Source of the DNA: Apium graveolens
Lineage: Eukaryota > Streptophyta > Magnoliopsida > Apiales > Apiaceae
Length of the DNA: 64,000 bases
Assembly (NCBI RefSeq): GCF_009905375.1
Contig: NW_027417177.1
Coordinates: 1-64,000 of the forward strand
Direction of reading: 5' to 3'
The notes beneath the pieces were generated by a model that was not told the DNA's origin, did no database searches, and worked only from the letters and a program-made list of their open reading frames with translations. Both the position numbers and the translations under genes were made by a program. This document shows, in pieces, positions 1-12,639 of this stretch; position 1 is the first letter of the stretch; every line of letters begins with the position of its first letter.

Positions 1-495
1 TGCTTCACACTTGAGGAGCATCTGCTAGGTATTTTCGTTCATCGTTCTTGGATCGCTATTAAAGACCTCCATCTTTCCATTAAATAAAGCTTCTTAAGGT
101 AAACATACTGAACTACGAATTAAATATTATTTTTCGTATGGATCCTGCGGAGGCTTTCGGTTTTTTTTAAGATTAAATTTACGTTTCTTGCGTTTATGTG
201 CTTAAAACTCTCATTATCATTAGTAGTGTACTAGTGTGAATTGATAAGTGCATCCTTTATTAGTAGTGTAGTAGTGTCCTGTTTTGTGTCATATTTTATG
301 TCCTGCATCTAACCTAATAAGAATTATAAATATAAATTAAATACTAATTGCACCAAGTAAGTTAATCATATATTAAATTATCTCCATATATTTTTATATA
401 AAATAACATGAGTAACAATTGTTGTAAATAATGTGTAAGCTATGTAGTTGTTTAGTATTTGATATTGAACTTATAATCTGTGTATGTATCTATAT
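1..495. other. AT-rich leader with no identified gene
   Basis: I see no convincing coding exon here. The stretch lies upstream of the CACTA transposase start at 496 and is probably part of that element or a sequence nested in it. Bases 1-170 are less AT-rich and contain an AATAAA-like signal near 82, so they could be a transcript end or LTR piece; this is a guess. The subterminal repeats typical of this CACTA family are absent, so the element's left end lies outside the window. Confidence 0.4.
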
Positions 496-3345
496 ATGGA
501 TAAATCATGGATGAGGGCTGATAGCGATTCATTAGAGTATGAGATCGGGGTTGAAAACTTTCTAATATACGTCAAAAAAAACTGTAAAGATCCTAACTAA
601 TACCATGTCCATGTGCACGTTGTTGTAATTTCAAAAAGTTCTCTGTGAAAATCATTAGAGGTCATTTGTATGAAAAGGGCTTTAGTTTGGGGTATGTAAA
701 CTGGATTTGGCATGGGGCTAGTGCCAATCCTAGGTCATCTGCCGCTAGCACAATGTCGACTCCCTCTTCGGTGAATATAGAAGAGAATATCGAAGAAAAT
801 ATTGGGGCATCAGAAGTAGGTGATATTTGTGAAGCAGCATATAATCGGGGTAATTTGGGTGATGATTGTGATAAAGATTCAGACGAATTCAAGCAGTTTT
901 TGGCCGATGCTGAGCCACCGTTATTTGAGAGCAGTGATAGTAGTATATTAGAATCCATGCTAAAATTACATAATTGGAAAGCGAGATTGGGATTAGTGAT
1001 AGCGCCTCTACAGATTTACTCTCTCCGATTGGTTCTTTACTTCCCAAAGATCATGTTTTACCAATTAATGCATACACAGCTAAAAAAAACCTTATCTGAT
1101 CTAGGCCTTGAGTATAAAAATCCATGCATTCCAAATGATTGCATTTTATATAGGGGTGTCAATTCCGATATTGTCGAGTGCCCCAAGTGTCGCAAATCTC
1201 GGTGGAAGTTAGGAAAAGATGGTAAAGAGAGAGTCAACGTTCCGTCCATAGTTATGTGGTATTTCTCGATCATTCCCATATTTAAGCGAATGTTTAAATC
1301 TGATTCTACCGCTAAACTAATGACTTGGCATGTGAACCAAAGAAGTCAAGATGGTCACATGCGCCATCCAGCTGAATCTCCTTCATGGAGGAATGTCGAT
1401 TATAGGTGGCCAACCCTCGATAATGAGCCAAGAAATATTCGGTTAGCCTTGGCAATTGATGGTATAAATCCACGCAATAACGGCCTAAACAATAGGTATA
1501 GCTACTGGCCTGTAGTATTGATAACGTATATTCTCCCTCCGTGGTTGTGCATGAAAAGAAAATATATGATGTTAACAGTATTAGTCTCTGGCCCTCAAGA
1601 GCCAGGTAATAATATTAACGTATTTTTACAATCATTGATCGATGATTTGAAGAAGGTTTTGGAAGAAGGTGAACCAAATGTGTTTGACGCCATAATAAAT
1701 CTTTTTTCACTTTAAAGGTAGTTCTAATGTGGACGATAAATGACTTACCCGCATATGGTAATTTGTCTGGTTGTGTGAATAAGGGTTATATGTCTTGTCC
1801 TGTTTGTGGGGATGATACAGTGGCTAAATACTTACCTCATTCAAAGAAAATGTCTTTCCAAGGTCATCGTCGATATTTACCTAGGCATCATCCTTATAGG
1901 AAGAAGAAGGCGGCTTTTAATGGTGAACAAGAGTTAGGATTTGCGCGTGCACCCCTTTCCGGTGAAGAAGTTTTATTGCAAGAGGAGCGAATACAATTTT
2001 CTTTTGGAGAAGTAGTAAAGAAGTCAAAGAAGGTGGACTGTCCATGGAAAAAAATCAATTTTCTTTGACTTAGAATATTGGAAATTCCATCATGTCCGTC
2101 ACTGTCTTGATGTTATGCACACCGAGAAGAATGTGTGTGACAATCTTATTGAGACCCTTCTAAATATAAGATATAAGACTAAAGATAGTGAGGCGTCACA
2201 TCTTGATATTATTCAAATAGGCGTTAGGAAAGACTTGGCTCCACAAAAAATTGGAGAAAAGAGAACCTACTTGCCCCCTTCTGCTTATACTCTTTCTAAG
2301 ACAGAAAAAAGAAACTGTTAAAATCATTGGCATCCATGAAACTTCCTTATGGCCATTCATCAAACATAAAAAATTGTGTATCAATTCCTGATTTAAAGTT
2401 GTTTGGGTTGAAGTCCCACAATTGTCATGTACTACTTCAACAACTGCTTCTTGTTTCAATTCGTTCAATACTCCAGAAAAATGTTAGGGTTAGCATCATA
2501 AGGTCGTGTTTCTTTTTCAATTCTCTGTGCAACAAAGTTGTAGATGTGTCAAAATAGAATAGATTACAGTTAGAAGTGATATTAACCTTATGTGAGCTGG
2601 AAAAAAAAATTTCCTCCCTCATTTTTCGATGTAATGATACATCTCACAGTCCATTTGGTTAGGGAATTACTTTGTGTGTGGTCCGGTTTTTTATCGATGG
2701 ATGTATCCCTTTGAACGATTCAACAAAGTGTTGAAAAGTTATGTGTGAAACCGATTTTATCGGGAAGGATGCATAGTCGAAAGTTATCTTGGAGAAGAAT
2801 CTATAGAATTTTTCACCGAATTTCTTCGCCAAAGTTGACAACTGCCGGTCTCCCGAAAGACGAAGGCAAGCTTTCTGGTCCACTATCTACTGCAATTATG
2901 AAGTCAGTGGATGAAAAAGAACGAGATGAGGCTCATCTGCATGTTCTTTTAAACAACTCCGAAGTGTATCCATACATTACGTAAGTTAAATTAATTACAT
3001 TTTCCAATTCATTATTCTTAGCAAATTTTGTGTAGTTCCTGATTTAATACATGCATTTGTATAGGATGCACAAGGAATTTCTAGAAAGAACTTACCTAGG
3101 TAAAAAAAGACTGCACAATGGCTGATTGGAGAACATAATCGGCTTTTTTCTAGTTGGTTTAAAAAAAGTTAGTGATATGATCAAGAATGGTGAAATTATT
3201 TCTGAAACAATAAATGGCTTGCCGGCAAACCCTCTTTTTCTGTCTTGACATATGAAGGTTTTCTTGTTGATGGTGTCCAATACTTCACAAAAAGCAGAGA
3301 CGATGCAAGAGTTGTGCAAAACAGTGGCATCTCTTTAGTTGCTAG
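496..3345 (+). pseudogene. CACTA TNP2-type transposase (TNPD-like), disrupted
   Basis: The reading starts at ATG 496 with the Transpos_assoc domain (MDKSWMRAD, then HLYEKGF and NWIWHG up to about 715). The Transposase_21/TNP2 core follows. It shows a CPKC zinc-binding pair near 1180, the block AIDGINP near 1455, then WPV, LPPW and GPQEPGN, and later YGNLSG, GHRRYLP and the LDVMHTEKNVCDN block near 2108-2145. A DUF4218-like stretch (FPPSFFDV, RWMYP-like) lies at about 2600-2830, and a DUF4216-like start (YEGFLVDGVQYFTKSRDD) at about 3245-3345. At least four frame changes and several stops split it. The family cuts and pastes CACTA DNA in the nucleus. Identification is firm; activity is not expected. 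Confidence 0.88.
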
Positions 3346-3945
3346 CACAGTTCAAGTGTCGATACTATCAAAGACAGGATGTTCGAGGAATTTGGCTTAA
3401 TAAATAATTAAATTATAATATTTTGTACATTTCATCTACCTCTTTAATATTTTAATGTGGACAACTTGTTTGCATCTGTTTAATGTTTTACTATTTTTGT
3501 TTTAGTTTTTCAGTGTAACGAGGTTAATTAAATATATGATTAAATTGTTAGTAGCGTGTTCACTGAGCTACACATTTCATTTGTGTTATATACCGTGTTA
3601 ATACCTTGTTTTTTAGGGTTTGTAGTGATTACCATGTTAATACCTTGTTTTTTAGTTTTTTCTATTTGCAAATCATTAAAATGGTACCTAAGATGTTTTT
3701 CTGTTATATAAATTTTATTGTCATCATATCACTTTAATGATAGCTAATTTTGTTGTAGATCATTAAAATGGTTAGAAGATGTGTTCTGCTAAGACTCTGC
3801 ATAAAAATCATCATATTTTTAGTTATATACATTTTATTTCCAGGCAAACGAATATAAATGATAGCTAATTAGCTTCATGTTTCATTTTAGGATTTGCAAT
3901 AAATTGGCAAAGAAGCAGAAAAAGGTCAAATTTGCGTATTAACAA

Positions 3946-5610
3946 ATGGAAATAACAGCATGGAGAAGCAAGTGGAGGAAAAAACCATTGACATCTCAAC
4001 CAGAAAATATTGAAGAAGCTACAATAGCAGCCCCAGAAGCAACAGATGCCCAATGTGGAGATGTTAACAGGCTAGTGGTCCACAAACACCAGTCACAAGC
4101 ACGAAATCAAAAAAAAAGGATTAATGGAGGTTTGCGAGGTGTTGTGTTATGCATAAAGTGGTCATGAAGAGAGCTCAAGGAAAAAATTCAAAATCAGGTA
4201 CAATAAGCCTGGAATTCCAATGGTTGATGAAAGACACAAATTGCAATCATATCTTGGAATGTTAGCCAGGACAATGGTCCCCATTAATATTCCATCTTGG
4301 CCAGAAGTTGACCCTAATTTAAAAGCAATATATGGATGATATTCGGGTAACCTCAAAACTATTCATATCACTTTAATTTTCCATGGTGAGAGGTATTTTG
4401 TAGACTGATAATTTAAGTATGTAACTTGTTTGCCCTCCCGGATACATTCAAAGTGGCTCCAGAGAGTGAGAGCTTGATTTTAATGTCGGCAGGTACGAAA
4501 TGGAGGCAATTCAAGTCTACACTAACCTCAAAGTATGTGAAGCTTTTATTGGACAGAAAAAGAATTAAGGAATCCCCCTAAAAAGTATGCCTATGTTGGT
4601 AGACGCTTGGGAGAAAGTTTATTGCAACGAGGAGCTCTGAAAGTTTGGAGGTAGCTGCTTTTTTTGTAGAACTGCTTTACTTTGCTCTTTCATGTTGTAA
4701 CTAATTACCTTGATATGAATTTCACAATATGATGATTTTTGTTTATGCAGAGTCTTAGCAAAGCAAAGTGAGAGAGTAAGTGAGCGAAAATATCCGCACC
4801 GAACCTCAAGAAAGGATACATCGGCTTGGAAGAAGAAGAAGTAAGAATTTAAGATTACATTTTATAATCATTTCATAACTCGAGCAATGTTTTTTAATGT
4901 TGTTTATTTTTTCAAAAATAGGTGAAAGCAGGACGGTTGGAGCCTGATGAAATACCCGATGCAGCCATATTTTGGAAAATTGCTCGAACACCCCCAGAGG
5001 AACTGTTATTGATGATGATTTGAAGGAGACATGTGAAAGAATTTTAAGTTTTTTATTTAACTTTCTTTTTAGTAGTACTCTGTGTCATTTTTGTAAGTAC
5101 TCTGTTTTTTTTTGCAAGTGCTCTATACTAATTTTTATCTCCTAACAGGATGACTTGATAGAAAAGAAGCGCAAGGGTGAGTTCATTCCACATGGAAGTA
5201 AAGATGTGTTGTCTGTTGCATTGAATACTCCCGAGCATTCAGGTTGGGTTCGCGGAGTCTGAAGCTTTGTAACTCCGACAACATACTTCAAATTGCCAAA
5301 AGGAAAAGATAAAAGGACAAGAATCACCAAAGCTGAGTTTGAGCAAACAAATAATGAGTTTGAGCAAACAAAAATGGAGTTTATGTCACAGATTGCGGAG
5401 CTGAAGTCGGAGCTGAAAGCAGTGGTTACTGCATCGAAATTGCAATCGCCAATTTATGTCAAAGCAAGTTATGGAGTACGATAAAACGAAGAGGTTAATG
5501 AAATCAAGCAGAAATTATTTCTTGAAATTGAAAAAAAATTGATAGTGGATGAGAATGAAGATGATTGTGTTGCTCTTGATCATTTGGAGCTTTCGCCCAC
5601 GGAAAAAAGG
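3946..5610 (+). pseudogene. CACTA second gene: Transposase_24 (Ptta/En/Spm) protein, disrupted
   Basis: Exon-like blocks show the Transposase_24 family: SYLGMLARTMVPINIPSWP near 4240-4305, WKQFKSTLTSKYVK near 4501-4542, NPPKKYAYVGRR near 4572-4605, then SERKYPHRTSRKGYIGLEE near 4780-4835 and WKIARTPPEG near 4972-5000. Later come GTPEHPG-like and SFVTP-like blocks (about 5220-5290) and a coiled-coil tail at 5293-5484 with a duplicated FEQT(N/K) unit. AG-GT-like junctions separate the blocks, so introns are likely. In-frame stops and frame changes make it a pseudogene. Proteins of this type accompany TNP2 transposases and are thought to bind element ends; that role is inferred from the family. 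Confidence 0.8.
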
Positions 5611-5769
5611 TAAAATATAGTTTATATAATGGTCAGTCAAGTATTGTTGATTTATGATGACAAAAAAATAATATAACATGTGCCCTGCCAATTTTAAATT
5701 TAGGAACCGCGAAAGTGCGAGTTGGCAGTGGACAATATTGAGAATGTAGTTGTGTTTGGTATGGTTTTC

Positions 5770-6881
5770 CCCCCAATATGGAATGTCTAGCTCAGTACAT
5801 GGGGTGCCTCTGCAACCAGGATATGTACATGTTCAAGTGGACGGAATCATTAAGGAAGATACCTTGGTCTGGGTCCAATAGCTGGTGAAATAGAGACAAT
5901 CGTCCAAGCAGTTGGTTCTCTGTTGGCATGGCCTGAAGACATAGTCATCTTTACCCCTGTCACCCGGCGGTAATCTTGAGGTATACATGATAGTTGTATA
6001 TTTTTAGTCTCTATTATTTTTTTGTAGAAATTTAAGGAGTGAAATGTCTTTATTAGATATAGTTTTTTATCATCTTTTTTATTTTGTAGAAAAATAAAAA
6101 TGAAGCAGTGAAGTCACGGAAGCCGCCGAAGAATAAAAATGTGTATCAAAAAAATACATTCCCAATGAAGAAATTGCAGCCAAGTGAAAATGTTCCTCGA
6201 CGTCTTATGTTGTTGTACAAATATGCAGTCACAATTCTGAAAGAAGCTAATGACTCAATTCAGATTCCATGTGGTGAAGAGGTGTTCGAAGTCGAAAAAT
6301 TGATATATTTGTTGCATGAGAACGTAATGGCCTTGTTGGAGTTTAAAATGATTGGCCAGGCCGCCATATCCACATATATGGCGTAAGTTGTTTTTTATTA
6401 AGTTGTTTTTTATTAGCTGCTAAATCTTGTCTCGTATATCTAAAATATATATATTGGGAGGACCTAATTATAATGTATACTACTTATATATTTTTTGCAG
6501 TTATTTGCAGACGGAGGTTCGTAAAGAAAACATTCAGAAATGTTTGCCTTTCTTGATCCATCAGCCACATTTAAACTCAACGATGATTTTCAGAATTATA
6601 TCATTGCAATGATGAGATCCGGACCTTCACGCATATTACTCATGCCTCATAATGAAAGGTAAATTTTTATGAGATATATAATTGGTACAAATTATTGTAC
6701 AATGCACATATTCCTATATTTTTTAAATTCTCACTTTGATTTAATTTTTGGTAGATAAATAGTTACCACTGGATATTGATCATGATTTGAGAATCTGAAA
6801 TATTTATTTTTAATCTGCTGCCTCATCAAAAGTGCTTTACTGCACTTGAAGGAGCCTTAGTGGGGTAATGCAATACTATCA

Positions 6882-6912
<31 letters not shown>

Positions 6913-7408
6913 ATTTATGATTTTTTTGGGTTTGACATTACTGGTTCCCTTGTACAGAGCCATTAGATCTTACAATGCACAAATAGGGCGTGTGAACAAA
7001 ATCCTACAATTAAAAATCTCATTGTAGTTAGTTTTGCATTCTTCGTAGTTTAATTTTTTCTTATTTTTATTATTGTCTGATCGACTATTCACTTATTTCT
7101 TATTATTGAAATAGGGATCACCAAAAAACCGGGTGGAAGTGAATGTGGCTATGTTGTCATGAGATATATGAAAGATATATACGAAGACAAGGAATGAAAT
7201 TCTTATCGAAGATATGCTTTAATTGACAGTTTCGATTGAATGTAGCAATTTACTAGTTCAGAATCTGCATTTGTGCTAATATTTGCAATATTTTATGACT
7301 TCGTGTAATTTTCACAGTGGGGAGTTAAGTGTCGGAAGTCATACACAAAAGAGCAGCTGAATGAAGTGTGGTTCGAGACTCTTCAGTATATCCAAGAATT
7401 TGTGTAGT
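5770..7408 (+). pseudogene. Ulp1-like (C48) protease region of the CACTA second gene
   Basis: The region continues on the plus strand from the Transposase_24 part. The open block 6108-6386 (YKYAVTILKEANDSIQ, then FEVEKLIYLLHENVMALLE, ending ISTYMA) is followed by a block at 6500-6660 and by a C-terminal block at about 7111-7196 with GGSECGYVVMRYMKDIYED. The Cys in that motif corresponds to the catalytic Cys of plant CACTA- and MULE-associated Ulp1 proteases. A last block (WGVKCRKSYTKEQLNEVWFE) ends at the stop near 7407. The catalytic His/Asp segment (about 6745-6850) is badly degraded. Such SUMO-protease-like domains are common captured passengers in plant transposons; their role is unclear. 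Confidence 0.72.
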
Positions 7409-7794
7409 CGATGATGATCGACCATGATGACCGACCACATTACTCTGCCTTTATTTCAATGCCTTCTATCAGATGATCTTTGAACTTTATTTTGGGTACT
7501 TGTAATGTTATGTTGGTACTTATAACTATTGGTTTGTGTTGATCTGGACTAGCTAGTTGGAATATAAGGGATAATTGGTAAATATAGTAGCTAAGTTATT
7601 CTGGAATGTTGTGCATTGTGGATGTTGCGATTTGTAGTTTAATTTTGTTGGTCGAATGTAGCAATGGCACAAAGCTAACGTATTATATAGTTGCGAACAT
7701 TTTTTGGTCTGCTTTTGGTATTTTTTTGGTTTTTTTTTGCAATTGGATTTGGATTTGCTTGAGGTTTGTTTAATTTGGCTAGTTAAATGTACAA
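7409..7794. other. Noncoding 3' region of the CACTA element
   Basis: AT/GT-rich sequence between the last protease block and the subterminal repeats. I found no coding signal. The minus-strand open frame here is low complexity and lacks family motifs. Confidence 0.5.
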
Positions 7795-8564
7795 ACATAA
7801 CACATCAGACAAAAACCTAAAAACCGATGTCTATAGTAAGCAAAAACATCAGTTGAATTGTTTGTATCTACTGAAAAATGATGTCTTTAATAACTTTTAA
7901 CATCAGTTCTTTTCTTTATATTTGTAAAAAACCGATGTAATAAACACACAACAACAGCGGAAAGTAATTATTCTAACATATGTAAAAGCTTATACACAAT
8001 GACTAAAAACTGATGTCAAAACCGATGTCTATATGGTAAAAAAAAACCGTACACATTTTACATCAGTTAGTCACTGTTGTGTATAAAGGTACTTACATCA
8101 GTTAGCTAAAGTGGGCTGATGTCTATAAAAATCTTTCACATCGCTTTTTTACATGCAACAATTGTAAAAGTCTACACCCCACAACGTCCAGGCTTAAGAA
8201 ACTGATGTCTATACTAGTTTTTAACATCGTTTTTCTACCCTGACTGATGTAAAATAGAGTAATAGACATCAGTTTGAGTGAGAAAAATGATGTAAACGCA
8301 TGTAAACACCTTGTATATTATATGTTTAACTTGCTTAAAATATCTAATTTTACCAATATACAAAACCTACTGACAGCTTCTACTTGTAAATTATGTTTAA
8401 TACATCAGTCAGTTTAACAAAAATGATGTGTAAAGATATCTTTTACATCAGTTACTACCCGATGTCAAAAAGTGTGACTTTTCTCTACACCGACGAAGAC
8501 ATCCATTCCATTTTTTTCAGACAAAGGCTAATAGCTGATGTCTATTGACATATTTTAAGTAGTG
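7795..8564. repeat. CACTA right subterminal repeat field
   Basis: Many short motifs in both orientations fill this stretch: ACATCAGTT, its complement AACTGATGT, and GATGTCTAT. They recur every 20-60 bases and end at the terminal TAGTG (8560-8564). Subterminal repeats of this sort are binding sites for CACTA TNPA-type proteins in known elements. Very similar motifs fill 62095-62937. Confidence 0.85.
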
Positions 8565-9395
8565 TAGATTCATTGGGAGAAATAGTTTCGGTCTATGACA
8601 GATCAAGATGTGAGCCTTGCTAAAGCAGCAAGGACTGTAGGCACCACTTTCGGAAAAATCTAAACAGGGTGCAAATGACGTGGAATCAAATAGTTTCGAG
8701 GAGAAGGCACATTCGATAATCATGATATGTTTGGCTGATGACGTCATCACAAAGATAGCTGATGAAGAAACTGAGGTCGGCCTGTGGTTGAAACTTGAAA
8801 GTTTATTTATGACAAAGTCCATAACCAATAAATTGCTTCTCAAGCAACGTCTGTTCAGTTTGCTTATGCAGGAATGTATATTTCTTAGGGATGATCTTGA
8901 TAGGTTAAATACTATTTTGTTAGATTTTCGAAATATAGATGTTAAAGTAGAAGATGAGGATGTTGACTTACTTCTTTTAGTCCGTATGAGAATTTCATTG
9001 TTGGGAAAGATATTTTGTCTCTAGAAGAAGTAAGATTTGTCCTTCATACAAGGGAAAGGTGCCTCAAGGGAGCAGATTTAAGTACAGAAAATGTTGGGTA
9101 TGGGGATTTATAGGGAAATATATCAATAAAGCCCATTTTGTGACAAAGGGGTTAAATGCAGAAGATAGTGTCAAGTATTGACATGTCATCGGTTAAGACT
9201 ATAGATACTTTTAGTACAACAAATGTTCAACTGTTTGTTGCTTTTACACCTCAATCTGAATCTGAAAAGGAGTACATGTCTCGAGTCCCGTATGCTAGTT
9301 CAGTAGGAAGCTCTATGTATGTTATGATCTACACTATACCTGATTTTGCATATCCTATTACTGTAGTCATCGAGTTGACAGGAAACCTGAAATGT
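8565..9395 (+). pseudogene. Ty1-copia relic, internally deleted gag plus reverse transcriptase tail (copy 1)
   Basis: This piece is the right-hand remainder of a copia element into which the CACTA element inserted. Its gag part (NSFEEKAHSIIMICLADDV, then LESLFMTKSITNKLLLKQR) is a Tnt1-like Gag up to about 9020. After a jump it joins the region between reverse transcriptase and RNase H (SPQSESEKEYMSR-like, then GSSMYVMIY and PDFAYPI). Protease, integrase and most of the reverse transcriptase are missing. The same joint occurs in the complete element at 43193-45167, so the deletion predates both copies. Similarity stops near 9395. Confidence 0.8.
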
Positions 9396-9530
9396 ATTTG
9401 CACTTAAGTCCTCATATAAGTTCTGACGCCTTAAGTTCTGATAACCTCCTCTCTTCAATAAGTTCTAATTCCAAGTTAAGTTCTGATATTCTGATAATAA
9501 GTTCTGAAACTAAACAAATCAGATTGTACA
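9396..9530 (+). repeat. Short dispersed TAAGTTCTGA repeats
   Basis: The motif TAAGTTCTGA and close variants occur about six times, with uneven spacing, just after the end of the copia relic. It may be a degenerate LTR or intergenic minisatellite. No coding frame is supported. Confidence 0.5.
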
Positions 9531-12500
9531 TGACATTACAAATATATCTAACAGTTTAAGTTTAAATACGGGTAAATACGCGGCTCATTCTTTTTTTAGT
9601 TTGATAAAATTGTTGTAACTAATAAAATCGACTTTGATTGATATAAATGCGAGTTTAGAGCGGTAATTGTAGCATTTAACTGTATTAGGATAAAAAATAT
9701 AATATACATATTAAACATTTTAAATTGTTCATTTTTTATCAAAATTTAAAAAAAATCTATGTTATTTTTATAGACAAAAAGATATTATCAAGTATATATA
9801 TAAATATTATTATTGATATTCTAATTAACCTTCTCTCATTTTGCACATTTTTATATTTAAATTATTTATAATAACAAAAAAATAATTATTTAAAAATAAT
9901 TTCATAGTTATATTAATATTTTTTAAAAAAATTTAACAATTTACATGAGTAATTAGTTGGAAGAATGCTCTTATTATACATTTAAAATTTTAATAATCGT
10001 AAAAAATTAGCAATTAACATATGAACGTGATCCAATGGAATCAAAATTTATAAATTTTAAATATAACTCAATAAATTTTAGAAACTGACACCCATATCAT
10101 AATATACATGATTTGTATTTGTTTAAGGATTTACTTTATTAAAATATTTAATTATTTAGGTGTAATATAATGAAATAGAAAGTGTATTATTTCTTCATTG
10201 ATTTAATTGGTCAAGGGTGTGTTGATTAAATTTAATGGGAGAAAAGAGTCATATACTATTTATTTTTATATTAAAATAAAAACATGCATATTTTAATAAA
10301 TTCTACATGTAAATTGAAAAATCTATAAATTTTCATAACTTATGACATTTTGTTCACTAACACCGATAAACAAAAGTTAAGTTGAGCTAACCTACACTTA
10401 TGCGAAAATAAATGTGAGTGATTACATATATAATTTAAAAGGACACAATATAAATCATTTTAAGTCATCATTTCACCTAATAAAAATCATCGCTATTATA
10501 TGAATAATTAATATTTTATACTGAGATATTAATTATAATGACAAAAAGTAACTTTACTAAACTTTTATATAGATAAAAAATAAATTAATTAATACATAAT
10601 TAATAAGTGTAATGAATGATAATTAAGATGCTATTAAAATAAAAGAAATTTTTTTTAAATAGAACATCAAAAAATTAAAAATTCAATAAAATAATTTGAA
10701 ATTTTTTTTCGGGTATCCACTTTTGTGTTATATATATAGAGAGAGAGTCTACTTCAATGCAGTCTACCTTTTAATTGGAATGTATATATATATATATATA
10801 CACACACAAACCAGTGAGAGGCACGTATATTTTTAATATTACATATTTTTTTAATTTAATTTGAGGTAAAAAAATTTGAGTTATGAAACTTATTTACTTC
10901 AAATTTTAATAATATAATTTGATTATACTTATTAATATATACATAGGTTTATATGTTAGTGATACTAGAGTTTTAAAAAATAATGTGACAATTGAAATTT
11001 ATATTTTTATTGATATTTATAGGTTTGCTTACAAATATGATTATATTTAATTAAAAGTAAATTTTACTTGACATCAATAGTATACAAATTGTTAACACCC
11101 AAATCCAGTTAACTATATTTACATTTATATGTTAGTTTAATATGTTTAAACCAAATCAATGGTAAATTTTACGTGTAAATGACAAAAAAATTATGTTAGC
11201 TTGAGACCCTTATATCAACCCAAATCAACTAATTATACTTATTATTTTTTTTAATTTTATTTTAGCGTGGTGGTAATTATTATTTTATTATACACTGAAT
11301 ATATAACATGTATTATTTTGTTTTAGTGTCATGATATTATATGGACCCGACAAATTTCTTTTCAAATTTTTATTTTATTATATTCCGGTTCCACAATATA
11401 ATTTTTTTAAAGGGATAAATAATATTTATTATTTTATTTTAACACCATTCTTCAATTCAACTAACTATATGTAGTTTTTTTAATTTTTAATTTAAAAATT
11501 GATCAATAGTATAATTTTGTTTAGTACAACAGACCAGTACATTATATCGACCCCACTAATTTCCTTTCAAAAATTTATTTTGTTATAGTGTGATCCAATA
11601 ATATAATATTTTTAGTGGGATAAATAATATTTAATATTTTATTATAGCCTGGTTCATCAAATCCAACTACCTATATGTAATTTTCTTAATTTCTTATTTA
11701 AAATTAGATCAAGATATAATTTTTTTAGTGCGGCCGGCTGAATTTTAAATATTATTTTGTTTTAAGGAAACCATTAGACATGTTAATTCTATTATGATTA
11801 TTTATCTATTTGTGAAAATGTCTTATTTTAAATATTACTATACCAAATACCAACCATACTTTCATTATTTTATTTTTAATATAATCTATCTATCTATACT
11901 ATTATACTAAAGACGAAATAATAAAAGTTTGGTTGGTAGTCGGTTTCATCATCCTAATTATAAAAATATTTAAAATAAAACAAAATAATTGTAATATGAC
12001 TAATGATCTTGTTTTAAACAAAATAATGACTAATATTCATCCAGGCTAAACAAAATTATACAATTGATCCAATGTGTAATAAAAAAATAAAAGTAGACTA
12101 CATACTCTTAATTAGTTGGCTTTATAATCTCGGATTTGAACAGAATAATAAACACCTAAAATTTATTAGATCGATATAATTTCATCAAGCTAAACAAAAT
12201 AATAAACGCGCTTAAACAAAAATAAATATTTGAAAGAAAATTTGTAATAAAATAAATATATAAAACAAAACTCGTTTAACTCATTTAATGTTATCAGACT
12301 AAAACAAAATTAAATTTATTATCCATTCGGTCTACGAGAAAATAATTTTTACCTATTCACCCCGCATTAATAATATTTATTATTTTATTTTAGCTTGATA
12401 TTTCAAATTCAACTAACTATATGTAGTTTTTAAAATTTTTTATTTCAAATTGGATAAATAGTATAATTTTGTTTAGCCACTCCGGCTGAATTTTATATAT

Positions 12501-12639
12501 TATTTTTTTTAATGAAAACCATTAGACATATTATAATTATATTATGAATATTTATCTATTTATGAAAGTGTTTTGTTTTAAATATTACATTACTGTGAGC
12601 CAACCTACTAAACTAATAAATAAAAAATTTAAATATTAA
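9531..12639. other. AT-rich intergenic DNA with dispersed repeats
   Basis: Strongly AT-rich DNA with no supported gene. There is a TA/CA microsatellite near 10778-10808. A degenerate block (AATAATATTTATTATTTTA, then CAACTAACTATATGTAG, then CGGCTGAATTTTA) occurs near 11408-11770 and again near 12365-12560, with a partial copy between. These look like diverged copies of one noncoding element. The start TCTATACTATTATAC near 11890 resembles Helitron 5' ends, but no matching 3' end was found. Confidence 0.5.

Larger units (their letters stand above)
1..8564 (+). mobile_element. CACTA (En/Spm) DNA transposon, decayed, right part only
   Basis: The sequence carries, in CACTA order, a TNP2-type transposase (496 to about 3345), a second gene with a Transposase_24 domain (3946-5610), a Ulp1-like protease region (to about 7408) and a subterminal repeat field (7795-8564). 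The right end reads TTAAGTAGTG, and TAGTG is the canonical CACTA terminus. The next three bases are TAG, followed by sequence matching a copia relic found again at 43458, which fits a 3-bp target duplication. The left terminus is not in the window. Frameshifts and stops throughout show it is no longer autonomous. Confidence 0.85.

Noticed and set aside
7795..8564. CRISPR-like array
   Set aside because: Motifs are short, in both orientations and irregularly spaced, as in CACTA subterminal regions of plants.
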